A DNA stretch of 64,000 nucleotides. It comes from Sphingomonas trueperi (lineage in GTDB: Bacteria; Pseudomonadota; Alphaproteobacteria; Sphingomonadales; Sphingomonadaceae). Below the pieces are notes generated by a model. It was not told the origin of the DNA. It made no database searches and saw only the letters and a program-made list of their open reading frames with translations. Location of the stretch: positions 1 through 64,000 of the forward strand of contig NZ_JAATJB010000014.1 of assembly GCF_011927635.1 (NCBI RefSeq). The letters run 5' to 3'. Both the position numbers and the translations under genes were made by a program. Positions 43,456-52,200 of this stretch are shown here, piece after piece. Each line of letters starts with the position of its first letter. The stretch's first letter is position 1.

Positions 43456-44211
43456 CTAGGCCCCCGGGGTGATTGCCGGCAGCGCGCCGAGTTCAGGCCG
43501 CGCGTACCAATAGCCCTGGTGGTAGCGCACGCCGAGGTCGCGCAGCACCGCGGCTTCCTCCGCCGTCTCGATCCCCTCGGCGATGAGCAGCGTGTCGAGT
43601 TCCCTGCACATGCCCACCATCGCGCGGACGATCGCCTGGCGGCGCGGTTCGCGATCGATGCCGCGGACCAGCGCCATGTCGAGCTTCACTTCATCGGGCG
43701 CGAAGCGCGCAAACAGGTCGAGCCCCGAATGGCCCGCGCCGAAATCGTCGACCGCGACCTTGAAGCCGATCTGCTTGTACGAATCGATGATCGTCGCGAC
43801 GTGCTCGGGGTCGGCGATCAACTGGTTCTCGGTGAATTCGAAGATCAACCGGTCGAGCGGCATCGCCACGGCGCGGGCGGTCTGCAGCGTCAGCTGGATG
43901 CAGGCGACGGGGGAATAGACCGCGTTGGGGAGGAAGTTGATCGACAGGCGCGCGGCCGTTGCCATCAGCCCGGCGGCCATCGCGGTCTCGATCGCCTTGA
44001 CCCGGCAGGCCTGGTCGAAGGCGTAGCGGTTGGCGTCGGTCACCTGCGACAGCACATCGCAGGCGCCGGACCCGTCCAGACCGCGCACGAGCGCCTCATA
44101 GGCGAAGGGCAGGCCGGTGTCGGTGTCGACGATCGGCTGAAAGGCCATGGCGAAGGGGATGTCGAAATCGACCCCGTCGCGGCACCCCGTGCAGATTCTC
44201 CGCATTTCCAT
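43456..44211 (-). CDS. EAL-domain cyclic-di-GMP phosphodiesterase
   Basis: This is a 251-residue stand-alone EAL domain. Key parts are present: QPIVDTDTGLPFAYEALVRG (the EAL itself), LIFEFTENQ, VDDFGAGHSGLDLF (the catalytic DDFG loop), 'DEVKLDMALVRGID' and LIAEGIETAEEA. The metal and general-base residues are all there, so hydrolysis of c-di-GMP to pGpG is likely. No sensor domain is attached; the N-terminal CTGCRDGVDF carries two cysteines that could bind a metal. It stands alone between the fumarase and a LysR gene. Confidence 0.9.
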   Translation of the reverse strand: MEMRRICTGCRDGVDFDIPFAMAFQPIVDTDTGLPFAYEALVRGLDGSGACDVLSQVTDANRYAFDQACRVKAIETAMAAGLMATAARLSINFLPNAVYSPVACIQLTLQTARAVAMPLDRLIFEFTENQLIADPEHVATIIDSYKQIGFKVAVDDFGAGHSGLDLFARFAPDEVKLDMALVRGIDREPRRQAIVRAMVGMCRELDTLLIAEGIETAEEAAVLRDLGVRYHQGYWYARPELGALPAITPGA

Positions 44212-44274
44212 TCTCTTCTATAGAATGCCGGTGCGATCCTGACACGACAATGGTTGCGGCAACAGCGTGTTAGC

Positions 44275-45150
44275 TCAGCGTCGCGCAGCGCGGAGCAGCT
44301 CGGCCACCAGCGGATTGGGGAAGCGGCGCTCGAGGGTGACGGCGTAGAAGCTCTCGGTAACCTGCGGCAATTGATCGAATTCGACGAGGCTGCCCGCCGC
44401 CAGCTCGTCCTGCACCACGATCGGCGGCAGCACCGCCAGCCCCACGCCTTCACGTGCGAGCAGGCGCATCAGCGCCATGTCGTCGACCTCGGCGGCGATC
44501 TGGGGCCGCACGCCCAGCGTTGCAGCGAGCGAATCGAAGGCCGCGCGGACGCTGCTCTCCAGCGTCGGCAGCACCACCGGCTGGGTAGCGAGCAGGGCGG
44601 CGAGGCTGGTGTCGCCCGCGATACCGGGCCGGCCGATCAGGCTTACCCGCTGCTCGGCGATCCTGTGCGCGAGATAGGGAGTGATCGCGTCCCGCGCCGG
44701 CGGGCGGTTGGCGAGCACCACGTCGAGCTGGAGCGCGGCGAGCGCCTGCATCAGCTCCGCCGCGCTGCCCGAGCGCAGCACCAGCTCGACATCGGCGCGG
44801 TGGAGCAGCGGCTGGACGAAGCCGATCTGGAAGTTGCGCGACAGCGTGGCCAGCGCGCCGATCCGCACCGCCTGGCGAGCCCGGCCGGTCTCGCGCAGCA
44901 CCTCGAGCAGCTCGTCGCCGGTCGCGAAGATCGTGTCGGCATGGTCGAGCGCGATGCGGCCGGCTTCGGTGAGCACCAGCCGGCGTCCTTCGCGCTCGAA
45001 CAACGCATGGCCCAGTCGCTCCTCCAGCTTGCGAATTTGAGTCGAGAGCGCGGATTGCGAGACCGCCATTCGATCGGCGGTTCGGGTCAGGTTCCCGTCA
45101 TGCGCGACCGCCCAGAAATAGCGAAGATGGTTGTAATTCAGGTCTCGCAT
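44275..45150 (-). CDS. LysR family regulator divergent from the Dab operon
   Basis: This is a 291-residue LysR protein of the NhaR-like branch, with DLNYNHLRYFWAVAHDGNLT and the helix-turn-helix ADRMAVSQSALSTQIRKLE at about residues 8-60, then a substrate-binding domain. It starts 96 bp from the dabB start in the opposite direction. Regulators of this branch are commonly encoded beside DabB/DabA-type genes, so control of carbon-uptake genes is likely. The signal could be bicarbonate, CO2 or sodium; that is inference. Confidence 0.9.
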   Translation of the reverse strand: MRDLNYNHLRYFWAVAHDGNLTRTADRMAVSQSALSTQIRKLEERLGHALFEREGRRLVLTEAGRIALDHADTIFATGDELLEVLRETGRARQAVRIGALATLSRNFQIGFVQPLLHRADVELVLRSGSAAELMQALAALQLDVVLANRPPARDAITPYLAHRIAEQRVSLIGRPGIAGDTSLAALLATQPVVLPTLESSVRAAFDSLAATLGVRPQIAAEVDDMALMRLLAREGVGLAVLPPIVVQDELAAGSLVEFDQLPQVTESFYAVTLERRFPNPLVAELLRAARR

Positions 45151-45246
45151 TCGTTCTGTTTAAGTGAACGTTGCACTACAAACAATGAATTTTATCGGAT
45201 CGTTGCGCAGCCCTAACGCTCCGCCCGACACAACAGGAGATCGGGT
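45151..45246. promoter_or_regulatory. Divergent LysR-dabB promoter region
   Basis: This 96-bp gap is AT-richer than its surroundings in the half next to LysR. AGGAGA at 45235-45240 is a good ribosome site for the GTG at 45247; an ATG at 45253 is an alternative start. Several T-N11-A candidates for LysR binding occur near 45158-45195, but none stands out as a clear dyad. Confidence 0.4.
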
Positions 45247-46800
45247 GTGAGCATGTGGTGGTTGGCGAATGCGGGGCCGGGGCTCCTTGCTGCGGCGGCA
45301 GTCGCGGCGGGTATGGGGCGGCAGTTCCGGCCGGGATGGACGCGACGGGTCGTGCCGCTCGCGGCGCTCGTCGCGCTGATCGCTGCCCTGGGGTTGGCCG
45401 CATGGACCACCTGGTCCGGACCTCGCACGCTCGCGCTGGCGGGGGCTGAAGCCTTCGTAGCGGCCCGGCTGGACGTGGTGAGCATGACCATGCTGGTGCT
45501 GGTCGCCTTCGTCGGTTGGGTGGTGGTGCGCTTCGCCGCGACCTATCTCGACGGCGAAGCCCGGCAGGGCCGTTTCCTCGCCTGGCTGGCGGTGACGCTG
45601 GCGAGCGTGATGCTGCTGGTCACGGCGGGCACGCTGCCGCAGCTGGTCTTCGCCTGGATCGCGACGGGGCAGGGGCTGGGTCGGCTGCTGCTCTTCTACG
45701 CCGAGCGTCCCGCCGCGCGCCGTGCCGCGCGCAAGAAGGCGTTGAGCACGGGACTTGCCGACGTGCTGCTGATCGGATCGGCGGTGCTCCTCTGGCGGGC
45801 AACCGGCACGACCGACATTGCCCAGCTGCTTGCCGCCGCGCGCGCCGGAACCGCGCCCGAGGCGATGGCGCTCGCCGCCTGGGGGATCGGCATCGCCGCG
45901 ATGCTCAAGTCCGCACAATTCCCCCTGCACGGCTGGCTCACCGAAGTGATGGAAGCACCGACCCCCGTCTCGGCGCTGCTCCATGCCGGCGTGATCAACG
46001 CCGGCGGCGTCCTGCTGATCCGGCTTGCCGACGTGATGCTCGCATCCCCGGCGGCGCTGGCGCTGCTGGCGGTGCTGGGCGGCTTCACCGCGCTGTTCGG
46101 CAGCCTGGTGCTGCCCACCCAGCCCGCGATCAAGACCCAGCTCGCCTGGTCGACCGTCGCGCAGATGGGCTTCATGATCATGCAGTGCGGGCTGGGGCTG
46201 TTCTACTTGGCGCTGCTGCACATCGTTGCGCACTCGCTCTACAAAGCCCACGCCTTCCTGTCCTCGGGCGGCGCGGCCGAGCGGATCGCGGCGGCGCGGC
46301 GGCTGGGCCCGGTCGCCAAGCCCGACGGCACGGCGGTCGCGCTGGCGATGCTGGGCGCGGCGATCCTCTACGGCGCGCTGGCGATCGGTTTCGGCGCCTG
46401 GACCAAGCCGCCCCAGGCGGTGGCGCTCGGCGCGATCCTGGTGTTCGGCGTGGCCTATCTGATCGTCCAGGGCATGAGCCCCGCCGCACCACGCGCGCTG
46501 CTCCAGCGGACGCTCGGCTTCGCGATCCTCGCCACCGCCGCCTATTTCCTGCTGCACGCTGCGGTCGAGTGGCTGACCGCCGGCACGCTGCCCGCGGTGC
46601 CCGCGCCGGGGCCCTTCCAATGGGCGCTGCTCGCCGTCGCGCTGGTCGCCTTTGGCGGCATCGCGGTGGCGCAGGCGATGCTGCCGCTGTGGTGCGACCA
46701 TCCCGCCGCGCAGCGCCTGCGCACGCATCTCTCCCACGGTTTCTATGTCAACGCGCTGCTCGATCGGGTGATCGGCGGCCGGGTTCTCGGAAAGGCTTGA
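45247..46800 (+). CDS. dabB: DabB, membrane subunit of inorganic-carbon uptake complex
   Basis: This is a 517-residue membrane protein homologous to the NuoL/MrpA proton-translocating subunits, with about 13 spans. The proton-channel signatures are present: LKSAQFPLHGWLTEVMEAPT with VSALLHAGVINAGG after it, and LLHIVAHSLYKAHAFLSSGG with the broken-helix lysine. As partner of DabA it is thought to couple proton flow to capture of CO2/bicarbonate. It starts with GTG after AGGAGA. Being followed after four bases by dabA, and not by nuo or mrp genes, identifies it as DabB. Confidence 0.93.
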   Translation: MSMWWLANAGPGLLAAAAVAAGMGRQFRPGWTRRVVPLAALVALIAALGLAAWTTWSGPRTLALAGAEAFVAARLDVVSMTMLVLVAFVGWVVVRFAATYLDGEARQGRFLAWLAVTLASVMLLVTAGTLPQLVFAWIATGQGLGRLLLFYAERPAARRAARKKALSTGLADVLLIGSAVLLWRATGTTDIAQLLAAARAGTAPEAMALAAWGIGIAAMLKSAQFPLHGWLTEVMEAPTPVSALLHAGVINAGGVLLIRLADVMLASPAALALLAVLGGFTALFGSLVLPTQPAIKTQLAWSTVAQMGFMIMQCGLGLFYLALLHIVAHSLYKAHAFLSSGGAAERIAAARRLGPVAKPDGTAVALAMLGAAILYGALAIGFGAWTKPPQAVALGAILVFGVAYLIVQGMSPAAPRALLQRTLGFAILATAAYFLLHAAVEWLTAGTLPAVPAPGPFQWALLAVALVAFGGIAVAQAMLPLWCDHPAAQRLRTHLSHGFYVNALLDRVIGGRVLGKA

Positions 46801-46804
46801 TCCC

Positions 46805-49195
46805 ATGTACCGCAGTGCCGACCCGCAATCGCATGCCCCGCAGCCCAGCTATGTCGGGCTGCTCCTCGAAGCCGCCGAACAGGCCGCCCGCGCCATCCCG
46901 CCGCTCTGGCCGCTGGCGACCAGCGTCGCGGTGAACCCCTTCCTCGGCCACACCGGCCGCAGCCTCGCCCAGGCCTCCGCCTGGCTGGCGCGGAGCGGCG
47001 GTGCACGGGCGACGATGCCGCGCGCCTGGTACCGCGCCCGCATCGCCGAAAGCGCGATCTACGAAAGCGACCTGTACGCGGCATGGAAGGCGGCTCGGCC
47101 CATCGAGCGCCCGCATAGCTTCGAGCGGTTCTTGGCCCAGATCGGCGGCGACGCGGCCGACCCCGTGGCGTTGCCCACGCTTGCCGAGATCGCCGCGGTT
47201 TCGGGTGGGATCGACTGGCCGTCGGTGGTCGCCGACCAGATCGGCGGCTGGGCAGGCAGCTATTTCGACGCCGGCCAGGCCTTGTGGGCCGCGCCGCAAG
47301 GGCAGGGCGCCTATCCCGGCTGGCGGGCGCAAGCCTGCCTCGACCGCACGCCCGAGGTTTTCGGGCTGACAGGCTTCCGCGCCTTCGTCGCCGAGACACC
47401 GGAAAGTACGAGCGACGCGATCGCGGTCAGCACAGCGCGGCTGGGCCTACGGGCCGATGCGGCCGCCCGCTATTTCGAGCGGCTGCTGATGGACCTGGGC
47501 GGCTGGGCGCAATTCGCCCGCTACCAGGGCTGGCAGGCCGAGCTGGCCAACGAGGCTGACGACACGCTGGTCGATCTGCTCGCGGTCCGGCTGGTCTGGG
47601 AAGCGGCGCTGTGGGAACTGGGCGAGGCTTCCCTGCGCGCGCGCTGGGCCGAAGCGGCAGGCCGGTACGAGGCACCGGCGCGGCCGGGGCAGGACAGCTG
47701 CGTGGATGCGATCCTGCAGCACGCGGCGGAACTGGCCGAGCAGCGCCGGCTGGCCGACCGGCTGCACGCGGCGGTGGAAGGTCCGGTCGCTGCGACGCCG
47801 ATCGCGCAGATGGCCTTTTGCATCGACGTGCGCTCGGAGCCGATCCGTGCCGCGATCGAGCGGGTGGCGCCGGGCATCCGTACCAAGGGCTTTGCGGGCT
47901 TCTTCGGGGTCGGCACCGCGCATCGGCCGCACGGCGCGTGCGCGGGGGAGGCGCGGCTGCCGGTGCTGCTGCGGCCGGGGCTGGTGAGCGACGATGGCGG
48001 CGATCCGCATCTCGAAGCGCTCGACCATGCCAATGCCCGCGGCGACCGTGCCTGGGGGCGGTTCAAACAGGCGGCGGTGTCCTCCTTCGCCTTCGTGGAG
48101 TCGGCCGGGCTGGTCTACGCGGCCAAGCTGCTCAAGGGCACGCTGGGGCTGGCCGAGACCAAGGCGGCGAAGGGCAAGCCGCGCTTCCACCCGCCCTTGC
48201 CGCACCATGACGCGGTCGACGCTGCGGAGCGGATCCTTCGCGCCATGTCGCTGACCAGCGACTTCGCGCCGCTGCTGATCCTGGTGGGGCATGGCGCGGG
48301 GGTGACCAACAATCTCCACGCGAGCGCGCTCCAGTGCGGCGCCTGCGGCGGCCATGCCGGCGACGTCAATGCACGGCTGCTTGCGGGGCTGCTCAACGAT
48401 CCCGTCGTGCGGGCCGGGTTGGCGGCGCGGGGGATCATGATCCCCGCCGAGACCGTTGCGATCGGCGGCCTGCACGACACCACCAGCGATCGCATCCAGC
48501 TGTTCGCCCAGGATGTGGACGCGCCGACACCGCTCCTGGCGGAGGTGAAGCAAGCGCTCGCCCGCGCCTCGGTGGCGGCGGCTATCGCCCGCGCGGCCAA
48601 GCTGCCCCGGGCCGAGGGCGCCACGCAGATCGCCGCACGGGGGCGCGACTGGGCCGAGGTGCGCCCCGAATGGGGGCTGGCCGGGTGCAGCGCCTTCATC
48701 GCCGCCCCGCGTGCGCGGACGGCGGGCCGCGCGATGGGCGGCCGGGCGTTCCTCCACGATTATGACTGGCGGGCCGATGCCGACCTTTCGGTGCTTGAAC
48801 TGATCCTCACCGCACCGGTGGTGGTGGCGAGCTGGATCAGCCTCCAATATTATGGCTCCAGCGTCGCGCCGGGCGTGTTCGGCGCGGGCAACAAGCTGCT
48901 CCACAATGCCGTGGGCGGGATCGGCGTGCTCGAAGGCAATGGCGGCACCCTGCGCGGCGGGCTGCCCTGGCAATCGGTGCATGACGGCGAGAAGCTGGTC
49001 CATGATCCGCTGCGGCTGACCGTGGTGATCGAAGCGCCGACCAACGCGATCGCCGAGGTGCTCGCCCGGCACGACGGGGTACGCGCGCTGTTCGACAACC
49101 ACTGGCTGCACCTGCTGGCGATCGACGATGCCGGCCGGGTCGCCTCGCGCTATGCTGGTGGCCTGACGTGGCAGCCCTTCGCGCAGGAGGTTTGA
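46805..49195 (+). CDS. dabA: DabA, carbonic-anhydrase-like subunit (UPF0753/DUF2309)
   Basis: This is a 796-residue peripheral protein of the DUF2309 family. The zinc-site residues can be located: C339 and D341 in AFCIDVRSEP, H496 in LVGHGAGVTNN and C511 in ALQCGACGG. The spacing pattern (C-x-D, then H, then C fifteen residues later) matches the beta-carbonic-anhydrase-like site of characterised DabA proteins. The complex is believed to hydrate CO2 in one direction, energised by DabB, giving intracellular bicarbonate. Length is typical. In a heterotroph this would feed carboxylases such as PEP or biotin carboxylases. Confidence 0.95.
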   Translation: MYRSADPQSHAPQPSYVGLLLEAAEQAARAIPPLWPLATSVAVNPFLGHTGRSLAQASAWLARSGGARATMPRAWYRARIAESAIYESDLYAAWKAARPIERPHSFERFLAQIGGDAADPVALPTLAEIAAVSGGIDWPSVVADQIGGWAGSYFDAGQALWAAPQGQGAYPGWRAQACLDRTPEVFGLTGFRAFVAETPESTSDAIAVSTARLGLRADAAARYFERLLMDLGGWAQFARYQGWQAELANEADDTLVDLLAVRLVWEAALWELGEASLRARWAEAAGRYEAPARPGQDSCVDAILQHAAELAEQRRLADRLHAAVEGPVAATPIAQMAFCIDVRSEPIRAAIERVAPGIRTKGFAGFFGVGTAHRPHGACAGEARLPVLLRPGLVSDDGGDPHLEALDHANARGDRAWGRFKQAAVSSFAFVESAGLVYAAKLLKGTLGLAETKAAKGKPRFHPPLPHHDAVDAAERILRAMSLTSDFAPLLILVGHGAGVTNNLHASALQCGACGGHAGDVNARLLAGLLNDPVVRAGLAARGIMIPAETVAIGGLHDTTSDRIQLFAQDVDAPTPLLAEVKQALARASVAAAIARAAKLPRAEGATQIAARGRDWAEVRPEWGLAGCSAFIAAPRARTAGRAMGGRAFLHDYDWRADADLSVLELILTAPVVVASWISLQYYGSSVAPGVFGAGNKLLHNAVGGIGVLEGNGGTLRGGLPWQSVHDGEKLVHDPLRLTVVIEAPTNAIAEVLARHDGVRALFDNHWLHLLAIDDAGRVASRYAGGLTWQPFAQEV

Positions 49196-49197
49196 CG

Positions 49198-49455
49198 ATG
49201 CGGATCGAGATTGCACCGCCCCGATGCACGGCCGAGCCCGAGGTGGAGATCGCCGCGATCGATCGCCGGATCGCCTGGGTGCTTTCGCACCCGGGCACCA
49301 GCGCCTGGCTGCGCACGGCGTTGCAGGCTGCGCTCGCGGAGGAGCCGGTTGCGGTCGTCAACGACGTCGAAATGCTGCGGCACCTGCTGCTGCCGCGCGG
49401 CACGGCCCATGCCGTGCTCGCGGCATCGGCGCAGAACGGACGGGAAAGACCATAG
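49198..49455 (+). CDS. Small hypothetical protein coupled to DabA
   Basis: This is an 85-residue soluble protein starting two bases after the dabA stop, behind AGGAGG (49185-49190), an excellent ribosome site. It has an N-terminal beta segment (MRIEIAPPRC), a helix-turn-helix-like middle (DRRIAWVLSHPGTSAWLRTA) and EEPVAVVNDVEMLRHLL. No known family comes to mind. Strong translation signals and tight linkage suggest a real accessory gene of the Dab operon. Confidence 0.65.
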   Translation: MRIEIAPPRCTAEPEVEIAAIDRRIAWVLSHPGTSAWLRTALQAALAEEPVAVVNDVEMLRHLLLPRGTAHAVLAASAQNGRERP

Positions 49456-49492
49456 GCGAGGCCCCGCCACTTGTGCTTCACTGTGTAGCCGT

Positions 49493-50434
49493 ATGGATGT
49501 GAAAGCCGCCCCCGGTTTCGAACAGCAGATCAGCCTGCGCCAGCTCCGCTATCTCGTCGCGCTGGGCAGCGAAGCGAGCTTTACCCGCGCCGCGGCGCTG
49601 TGCGGGGTGAGCCAGCCCTCGCTGTCCCAGGCGATTCGCCAGTTCGAAGACGCTTTGGGTGCACCGCTGGTCGAGCGCGGTGCCCGCGCCTTCCTCACGC
49701 CGCTCGGCCGCGAGGTCGCCGAGCGGGCACGTCGCATCCTGCTGGAGGTGCGCGATCTCGGCGAACTCACCGGCGCGGGCGATGCTGCGCTGCTCGGCAC
49801 GATCCGGCTGGGCGTGACGCCGACCATCGGCGCCTATCTGCTGCCGCGGCTGGTCGCGCGGTTGCACCAGCAGTTCCACGACTTGCGCGTGCACGTCCGG
49901 GAGAACATCCCGGCCGCGCTGGTGGAGGGATTGGCCGCCGGCACGTACGACCTCATCCTCGCCCAGTTACCCCTGCCTGCGCCCGGCGCACAGGTCGAGC
50001 GGCTGTTCCGCGAACCGCTCCAACTCGCCATGGCTGCCGATCATCCCCTCGCAGCGCGCGCTTCGATCGGCCGCGAGGATCTGGCGGGGCAGGACCTGCT
50101 GACCCTCCAGCGCGGCTATCGGCTCGCCGAACAGACGATTGCGATCGCCGAGGAAGCCGGGGCCCGGGTGCGGGAGGAATATGAAGGCACCAGCCTCGAC
50201 GCGATCCGCCAGATGGCGGGCATGGGGATGGGGCTGGCGGTGCTGCCCGAACTCTATGTGCGGCAGGAAATCCGCCCCGGCGACGACGTGGTCGCCCGGC
50301 CCTTCCATGGCGGGCGGCATTATCGCGAGATGGGGCTGCTGTGGCGCAGCGGGGTGGCGCGTGCTGCGGCCTATAAGAGACTGGCGCAGGAACTGATGGC
50401 CTGCGTCGAGGACATAGGTATTTCCTATCGATGA
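49493..50434 (+). CDS. OxyR-lineage LysR regulator without redox cysteines
   Basis: This is a 313-residue LysR protein. The helix-turn-helix (SFTRAAALCGVSQPSLSQAI, about 33-52) and the effector domain (LLGTIRLGVTPTIGAYLLPR) are of the OxyR type. Where OxyR has its two peroxide-sensing cysteines, this protein reads LQRGYRLAEQTIAIAEEAG, with Y and A in their places, so it should not sense H2O2 in the known way. I start at 49493; the frame is open upstream but overlaps the small Dab-linked gene. It lies 37 bp after that gene and probably shares its operon or controls it. Confidence 0.88.
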   Translation: MDVKAAPGFEQQISLRQLRYLVALGSEASFTRAAALCGVSQPSLSQAIRQFEDALGAPLVERGARAFLTPLGREVAERARRILLEVRDLGELTGAGDAALLGTIRLGVTPTIGAYLLPRLVARLHQQFHDLRVHVRENIPAALVEGLAAGTYDLILAQLPLPAPGAQVERLFREPLQLAMAADHPLAARASIGREDLAGQDLLTLQRGYRLAEQTIAIAEEAGARVREEYEGTSLDAIRQMAGMGMGLAVLPELYVRQEIRPGDDVVARPFHGGRHYREMGLLWRSGVARAAAYKRLAQELMACVEDIGISYR

Positions 50435-50508
50435 TATAGTCGGCCTGCCATTGTGCTTATGGTGTGCGGGCCGCACTTGGTCGATCCGGAAGGGAGTAAG
50501 GTGGAGAG

Positions 50509-52200
50509 ATGGCGAAGCAGAAGATCGGCTGGGGGCAGGTGCGCGGCTGGCTGGGCGAGGTGATCGGCCCCGATGGCGGCTATCTGCGGCTGGCGATGGT
50601 CTATGGGATCGCGATCAGCCTGCTGTCGCTGGCGACTCCGATCTCGGTGCAGCTACTGATCAACAGCGTCGCCAAGATCGCGCTGCCCGCGCCGCTGATC
50701 ACGCTGTCCGCGCTGCTGTTCACGCTGCTGCTGATCGTGGTGATCCTGAGCGCCCTGCGCGTCCACATCATGGCGCTGTTCGAGCGGCGGATCTTTGCAC
50801 GGACCATGGCGGAGATTACCATCCGCGCGGTCCACGCCCGCAATCCCTTCTTCGCCGATGCCCGCCGCGTCGACCTGTTCAACCGCTATTTCGACCTGAT
50901 GACGGTGCAGAAGAGCGTGCCGAGCCTCGTCATCGGCGGCTTCACCATCCTGCTGCAATCGGTGGTGGGTCTGGTGGTGACGAGCTTCTACCACCCGTTC
51001 TTCCTCGGCTTCAACGTCATCCTGATCGCGCTGGTGTGGCTGATCTGGCAGCTCTGGTCGCCCGGCGCGATCCGCTCGGCGGTGGCGCTCAGCCATGCCA
51101 AGCACGATGCGGCGCGCTGGCTGGAGGGGCTGGGCACCTCCAACGGCTTCTACAAGTCGAGCCGCCATCTCGACTTCGCGATGGACGGTTCGGAGACGAT
51201 GACCGCCGCCTATGTCGCCGCGCATCGCCGTCACTTCCGCTTCAGCTTCACCCAGACCTGCGCCTATCTGCTGCTCTACGCCACCGCCAGCGCGGCGCTG
51301 CTCGCGATGGGTGGCTGGCTGATCCTGCAGGGGCAGCTCTCGATCGGCCAGCTGGTCGCAGCCGAGCTGATCCTGTCGGGCGTGTTCTACGGCCTCGGCC
51401 AGCTCGGCACCTATCTCGATGCCTTCTACGACATGGTCGCGGCGGCCGAGGAAGTGTCGCTGCTCTACGCCATCCCGCACGAGACCCATAGCCGCAGCAG
51501 CGAAGCGCCGGGCAATGGCGAGGTACGGCTGCGCGAGGTGGAGGCCGGCGACGCCCGCATCGACCTGACCATCCCGGCGGCCAGCCAGCTGGTCGTGGTG
51601 GGCGCGCCGACGATGGACAGCCGGCTCGCCATGCTGCTCAAGCGCAACCTGCAGCCCGATCGCGGGCTGGTGATGGTGGGCGGCGTCGATCTGGAGGCGC
51701 TCGACGTCTATCGCCTGCGCTCGGACGTGATCGTGCTCGACCGCCCGACCATCGTCGAGATCAGCATCCGCGACTATCTGGGGCTGGCCGGGGCCGGCAT
51801 CCCGGCGGGCAAGGTGCTCGACGCCCTTGCGCTGGTCGGGCTCGACGCCCGCATCGGCCAGTTGCCGGAGGGCATGGATACTCCGCTCGCCGCCTCGGGC
51901 TATCCGCTGTCGATCGGCGAGCTGATGGCGCTCAAGCTCGCCAATGCGCTGCTCGCGCGGCCGCGCGTGCTGCTGCTCGGCCCGCTCTACGATCTGATCC
52001 CTCCAACACGATTGACCGCCGCGCTCGATGCGCTGCGCGACGCAGGAACCACCGTGCTCCTCTTTACCGGTCGCCCCGAGGCGATCCGCCGCGATGGCTA
52101 TCTCTGGCTGGGCAAGACCAGCCAGGCACGTTTCGAAACACTCGAAGCGCTCCGCGCCACCCTCACTGCGCAGGAGGCAGGCAATGCCCTTCAGGCCTGA
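50509..52200 (+). CDS. ABC exporter with degenerate, probably inactive ATPase domain
   Basis: This is a 563-residue half-transporter of the type I secretion/peptide exporter kind: six spans over about residues 25-310 (LRLAMVYGIAISLLSLATPI and later helices), then an ATPase-like domain at about 340-545. That domain has lost its catalytic signs. Walker A is replaced by GAPTMDSR (365-372, no GKS/T), the signature is LSIGE (467-471), Walker B has G491 where Asp should be (RVLLLGPLYD) and the H-loop reads FTGRPE without histidine. The overall fold still seems intact. It is co-translated with HlyD and TolC partners, so selection retains the set. Confidence 0.88.
   Translation: MAKQKIGWGQVRGWLGEVIGPDGGYLRLAMVYGIAISLLSLATPISVQLLINSVAKIALPAPLITLSALLFTLLLIVVILSALRVHIMALFERRIFARTMAEITIRAVHARNPFFADARRVDLFNRYFDLMTVQKSVPSLVIGGFTILLQSVVGLVVTSFYHPFFLGFNVILIALVWLIWQLWSPGAIRSAVALSHAKHDAARWLEGLGTSNGFYKSSRHLDFAMDGSETMTAAYVAAHRRHFRFSFTQTCAYLLLYATASAALLAMGGWLILQGQLSIGQLVAAELILSGVFYGLGQLGTYLDAFYDMVAAAEEVSLLYAIPHETHSRSSEAPGNGEVRLREVEAGDARIDLTIPAASQLVVVGAPTMDSRLAMLLKRNLQPDRGLVMVGGVDLEALDVYRLRSDVIVLDRPTIVEISIRDYLGLAGAGIPAGKVLDALALVGLDARIGQLPEGMDTPLAASGYPLSIGELMALKLANALLARPRVLLLGPLYDLIPPTRLTAALDALRDAGTTVLLFTGRPEAIRRDGYLWLGKTSQARFETLEALRATLTAQEAGNALQA

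Noticed and set aside
41809-44223. Open frame of 804 codons on the plus strand
   Set aside because: It spans the antisense of DoxX, fumarase and EAL genes, including their gaps, which a real gene would not do.
45247-46800. Respiratory complex I subunit NuoL or Mrp antiporter subunit
   Set aside because: No other nuo or mrp genes are adjacent and the next gene is an intact DabA, so DabB is the better call.
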